Source of the DNA: Paraneptunicella sp964228975
GTDB lineage: Bacteria > Pseudomonadota > Gammaproteobacteria > Enterobacterales > Alteromonadaceae
Reading direction: 5' to 3'
DNA: 7,760 nucleotides
NCBI GenBank assembly: GCA_964228975.1
Contig: CAXRCC010000156.1
Location: 1 to 7,760, forward strand
Made by a program: the position numbers and the translations under genes. Numbering within the stretch: the stretch's first letter is position 1; each line of letters starts with the position of its first letter. The notes beneath the pieces were generated by a model that saw only the letters and a list, made by a program, of their open reading frames with translations, was not told the DNA's origin and searched no databases. This document shows positions 6,004-7,760 of this stretch, in pieces.

Positions 6004-7476
6004 TTAGAAGATATAGCACTGATTTTTATAGGTGCTCACTGCTGGAATATGGCTGGTAATGCTGCCCGATTCCGTACTGTTTTGGCGTTTTACATAGCCA
6101 TTGTAGTCGCATTGAAAACCCACATTGTTGTTATTGGCAATACTGGATGTGGCGTCTAGGAACGACTTTCCGGTGGCGAAGAAGCCTGAGTTATCGTTGC
6201 CGCTAGCTTCCGCTTCTTGGCTTTTGATATGACCAAAGGATTCTGAGAAGTATCCGTTCACAGTATTGCTCAATGCTTTGGACTGATTGGCTTCAATGAT
6301 ACCGCCATCGGCACTGTAGAATCCGTGTAAATCGTTCTCTTTACTTTGCGCACCATTGGCTTGCACATAGCCATTAAATTGGCTGACGACACCGCTTCCT
6401 GCATTGCCAGAAATCAAAACAGTATTGGCGTACACTCTGCCGTTTAATGTGGCTTCAATGCCGTGATAAAAACCCGAGATAATAGTGGCTGCCCCTAAGC
6501 GAATACTGCCGCCTTTACTGGCACCCACACCATGTGTGGTATTCACGCGGTTGCCTTTAATGTGAAAGCCGTTGATCAGTTTTAACTTGGTTTTCATGGC
6601 GACATCAAAACCGGAACTGCCATTAAATTGCAGTACGCAAGCCGATGGATTAGCGGGGTTGCCGATAATTTCGATTTGTTGCGCATGCGGGTGTTTAATC
6701 GCAATCGGGGCGCTATACACCTGATTGCTACAGTCATCCACTTGGATAGTCACCAGCGTGTTGTTAGCAATGAATTTGTCGTTTAGAAAATCCAATGCCT
6801 CGTTAATGTTGGCATAGTCACTCGGAACAGAAAGTGTGGTTGGCTCGTCGATCAATACAATGTTTTTAATGGATAGCGGAGAAGCGTCTCCTGAGGTTTT
6901 AAACATGATGTTGTCGATGTCTGCGTGACTGCCTTCAACGTAATGTAAGTTTTGGAACTCAACCACAATCGGGCTGCCAATCGGCATGTGTTCATTGGCA
7001 GTAAATGAAAGCGTAAAGGTTCCCCATTTCCCTGCCTCAATTTGGTTGTGGTTAACCGCCGTTTGCGCAAGCGTGTAACTGTTGGCAGTAAGCGCAACGC
7101 TCGTGAACAAGAATTCTTGTCCAAGTGGGCGACCTACATCAAAGGTCATGGTATAGGTTTCACCCAGCACTAAAGGCGCTTTAAGCCCTTGTCGAATGGC
7201 GCCGCCGCCGTTCAAATACGCCACCTGTCCGTGATTGCCATAATCTAAATAATGCGTGCCTTTTTCGGGGGCGTAGGCGCCGCTATCGTTATTGCCAACG
7301 TCGAGCCAACCTGCAATCGAGGTGGTTTTATTGTCTGGAATCGGCAAGCGATCCGACTCAAAATTTTGGTTCAATACAGGCAAGTAGGCATCTGCCAGTG
7401 CAGCGCTTGAAACGGTGCCAAGCAGTGCAGGAAGCGCGAGCACGGTCGCCATCTTCTTAATAGATTGAATGTTCAT
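6004..7476 (-). CDS. Secreted right-handed beta-helix protein with N-terminal jelly-roll-like domain
   Basis: A 490-residue protein with a classic Sec signal: KK at 7-8, a hydrophobic run at about 11-26 and a likely cut after ALA (26-28). Residues about 30-195 resemble galactose-binding-like or carbohydrate-binding beta-sandwiches (NFES, IAGWLDVG, GETYTMTFDVG, GKWGTFTLSFTA, HADIDNIMF). From about 216, DYANINEALDFLND begins a pectate-lyase or tailspike-like beta-helix. From about 360 the rungs repeat every 23 residues, beginning SGVVSQFNGY, HGFYSADGG, NGYFSESFG, SGFFATGKS and VGFQCDYNG. Start 7476 has AGGAGG (7482-7487) five bases upstream, overlapping the preceding gene's stop, so the two genes share a transcript. 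No catalytic residues were recognised. It may be a surface glycan-binding or glycan-degrading protein; the name is structural only. Confidence 0.88.
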   Translation of the reverse strand: MNIQSIKKMATVLALPALLGTVSSAALADAYLPVLNQNFESDRLPIPDNKTTSIAGWLDVGNNDSGAYAPEKGTHYLDYGNHGQVAYLNGGGAIRQGLKAPLVLGETYTMTFDVGRPLGQEFLFTSVALTANSYTLAQTAVNHNQIEAGKWGTFTLSFTANEHMPIGSPIVVEFQNLHYVEGSHADIDNIMFKTSGDASPLSIKNIVLIDEPTTLSVPSDYANINEALDFLNDKFIANNTLVTIQVDDCSNQVYSAPIAIKHPHAQQIEIIGNPANPSACVLQFNGSSGFDVAMKTKLKLINGFHIKGNRVNTTHGVGASKGGSIRLGAATIISGFYHGIEATLNGRVYANTVLISGNAGSGVVSQFNGYVQANGAQSKENDLHGFYSADGGIIEANQSKALSNTVNGYFSESFGHIKSQEAEASGNDNSGFFATGKSFLDATSSIANNNNVGFQCDYNGYVKRQNSTESGSITSHIPAVSTYKNQCYIF

Positions 7477-7481
7477 GGTTG

Positions 7482-7487
7482 CCTCCT
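7482..7487 (-). promoter_or_regulatory. Ribosome binding site of the beta-helix gene
   Basis: On the minus strand this reads AGGAGG, a full-strength site five bases before the ATG. It overlaps the TAG stop (7486-7488) of the upstream gene, so ribosomes finishing that gene end on the site. This supports translational coupling of the two beta-helix genes. Confidence 0.7.
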
Positions 7488-7760
7488 ATTGTTTAACCGT
7501 TGAGCTGGTTGCTTGATAAGGTTTGATGTGGCTTGTATCGCTGTCTGTTCTGTCGATAAAGGAAAGCTCCTGAACGGATTCCACATAGGATGCGTTGCTC
7601 AGAGGTGTTTCCATATTCTGAGCACTGATGGCTGAACCGCCACGAGCCGCAAGATGGTAGCCATTGGCGATACTGGTAGCATTATCCACGTTAATGTAAG
7701 ACTGGCCTCGGCTGAAATAGGCCGCTTGGTTGGTATTGGTATTGATATTGGCGGTGTGCG
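7486..7760 (-). CDS. C-terminal end of a second beta-helix protein (cut by window edge)
   Basis: The frame ends with TAG at 7486-7488 and stays open to the window edge, giving about 91 residues. A GTG at 7689 could be read as a start, but the frame continues through it with the same repeat style, so this is the tail of a larger protein. QAAYFSRGQSYINVDNATS followed by YHLAARGGSAISAQN has the same 23-residue spacing as the rungs of the downstream neighbour (GFFATGKSFLDATSSIANN). A low-complexity Ser/Thr tail ending SSTVKQ follows. It is separated from the next gene by nine bases, so the two are very likely paralogues in one operon. Size, signal peptide and function cannot be judged here. Confidence 0.75.
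   Translation of the reverse strand, partial: HTANINTNTNQAAYFSRGQSYINVDNATSIANGYHLAARGGSAISAQNMETPLSNASYVESVQELSFIDRTDSDTSHIKPYQATSSTVKQ

Noticed and set aside
5971..6159. Plus-strand open frame of 62 codons starting in the terminator.
   Set aside because: It begins within a strong terminator and runs antisense to the beta-helix coding region, with no family pattern.

Overview
The window looks like accessory DNA from a Gammaproteobacterium, probably marine. This rests on a TorT-like periplasmic lipoprotein, a family I know from proteobacterial TorT/TorS systems, and on Gram-negative signal peptides; no ribosomal or housekeeping gene is present to confirm it. It splits into a rightward block (181-5906) and a convergent leftward block (6004-7760), separated by a strong stem-loop terminator.

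Rightward block: an AT-rich upstream region (1-180) with a hairpin over the ribosome binding site; a 686-aa membrane protein with pentapeptide repeats on both sides of a multi-helix membrane core (181-2241); a TorT-like lipoprotein coupled to it by an ATGA overlap (2238-3362); a subtilisin-fold protease with the complete layout of cyanobactin PatA/PatG maturation proteases (best start 3394, end 5484); a 269-bp leader region with several inverted repeats and a small terminator-like hairpin; and a 50-codon gene (5754-5906) with its own good ribosome binding site. That small gene is the key item. Its N-terminus has L-P-x-Q-x-x-P-V-x-R, the same spacing as the leader of the cyanobactin precursor PatE, followed by G-A-H-A-S, which resembles the cyanobactin cleavage signal G-L-E-A-S, and then a hydrophobic 23-residue tail. 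Together, protease and peptide look like a minimal cyanobactin-related RiPP (ribosomally made, post-translationally modified peptide) system, outside cyanobacteria and with no heterocyclase, oxidase or prenyltransferase in view.

Working model (inference): the cytoplasmic protease removes the leader, and perhaps cyclises the product. The pentapeptide membrane protein could give immunity or act at the membrane, and the TorT-like lipoprotein, predicted to stay in the inner membrane, could sense a ligand or the product. No exporter and no TorS-like kinase lie in the window.

Leftward block: two adjacent secreted-type proteins with 23-residue beta-helix rungs, one complete (6004-7476) and one cut by the window edge (7486-7760). 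They look like paralogues in one operon, with no evident link to the peptide system. No tRNA, rRNA, CRISPR array, IS element or attachment site was seen.
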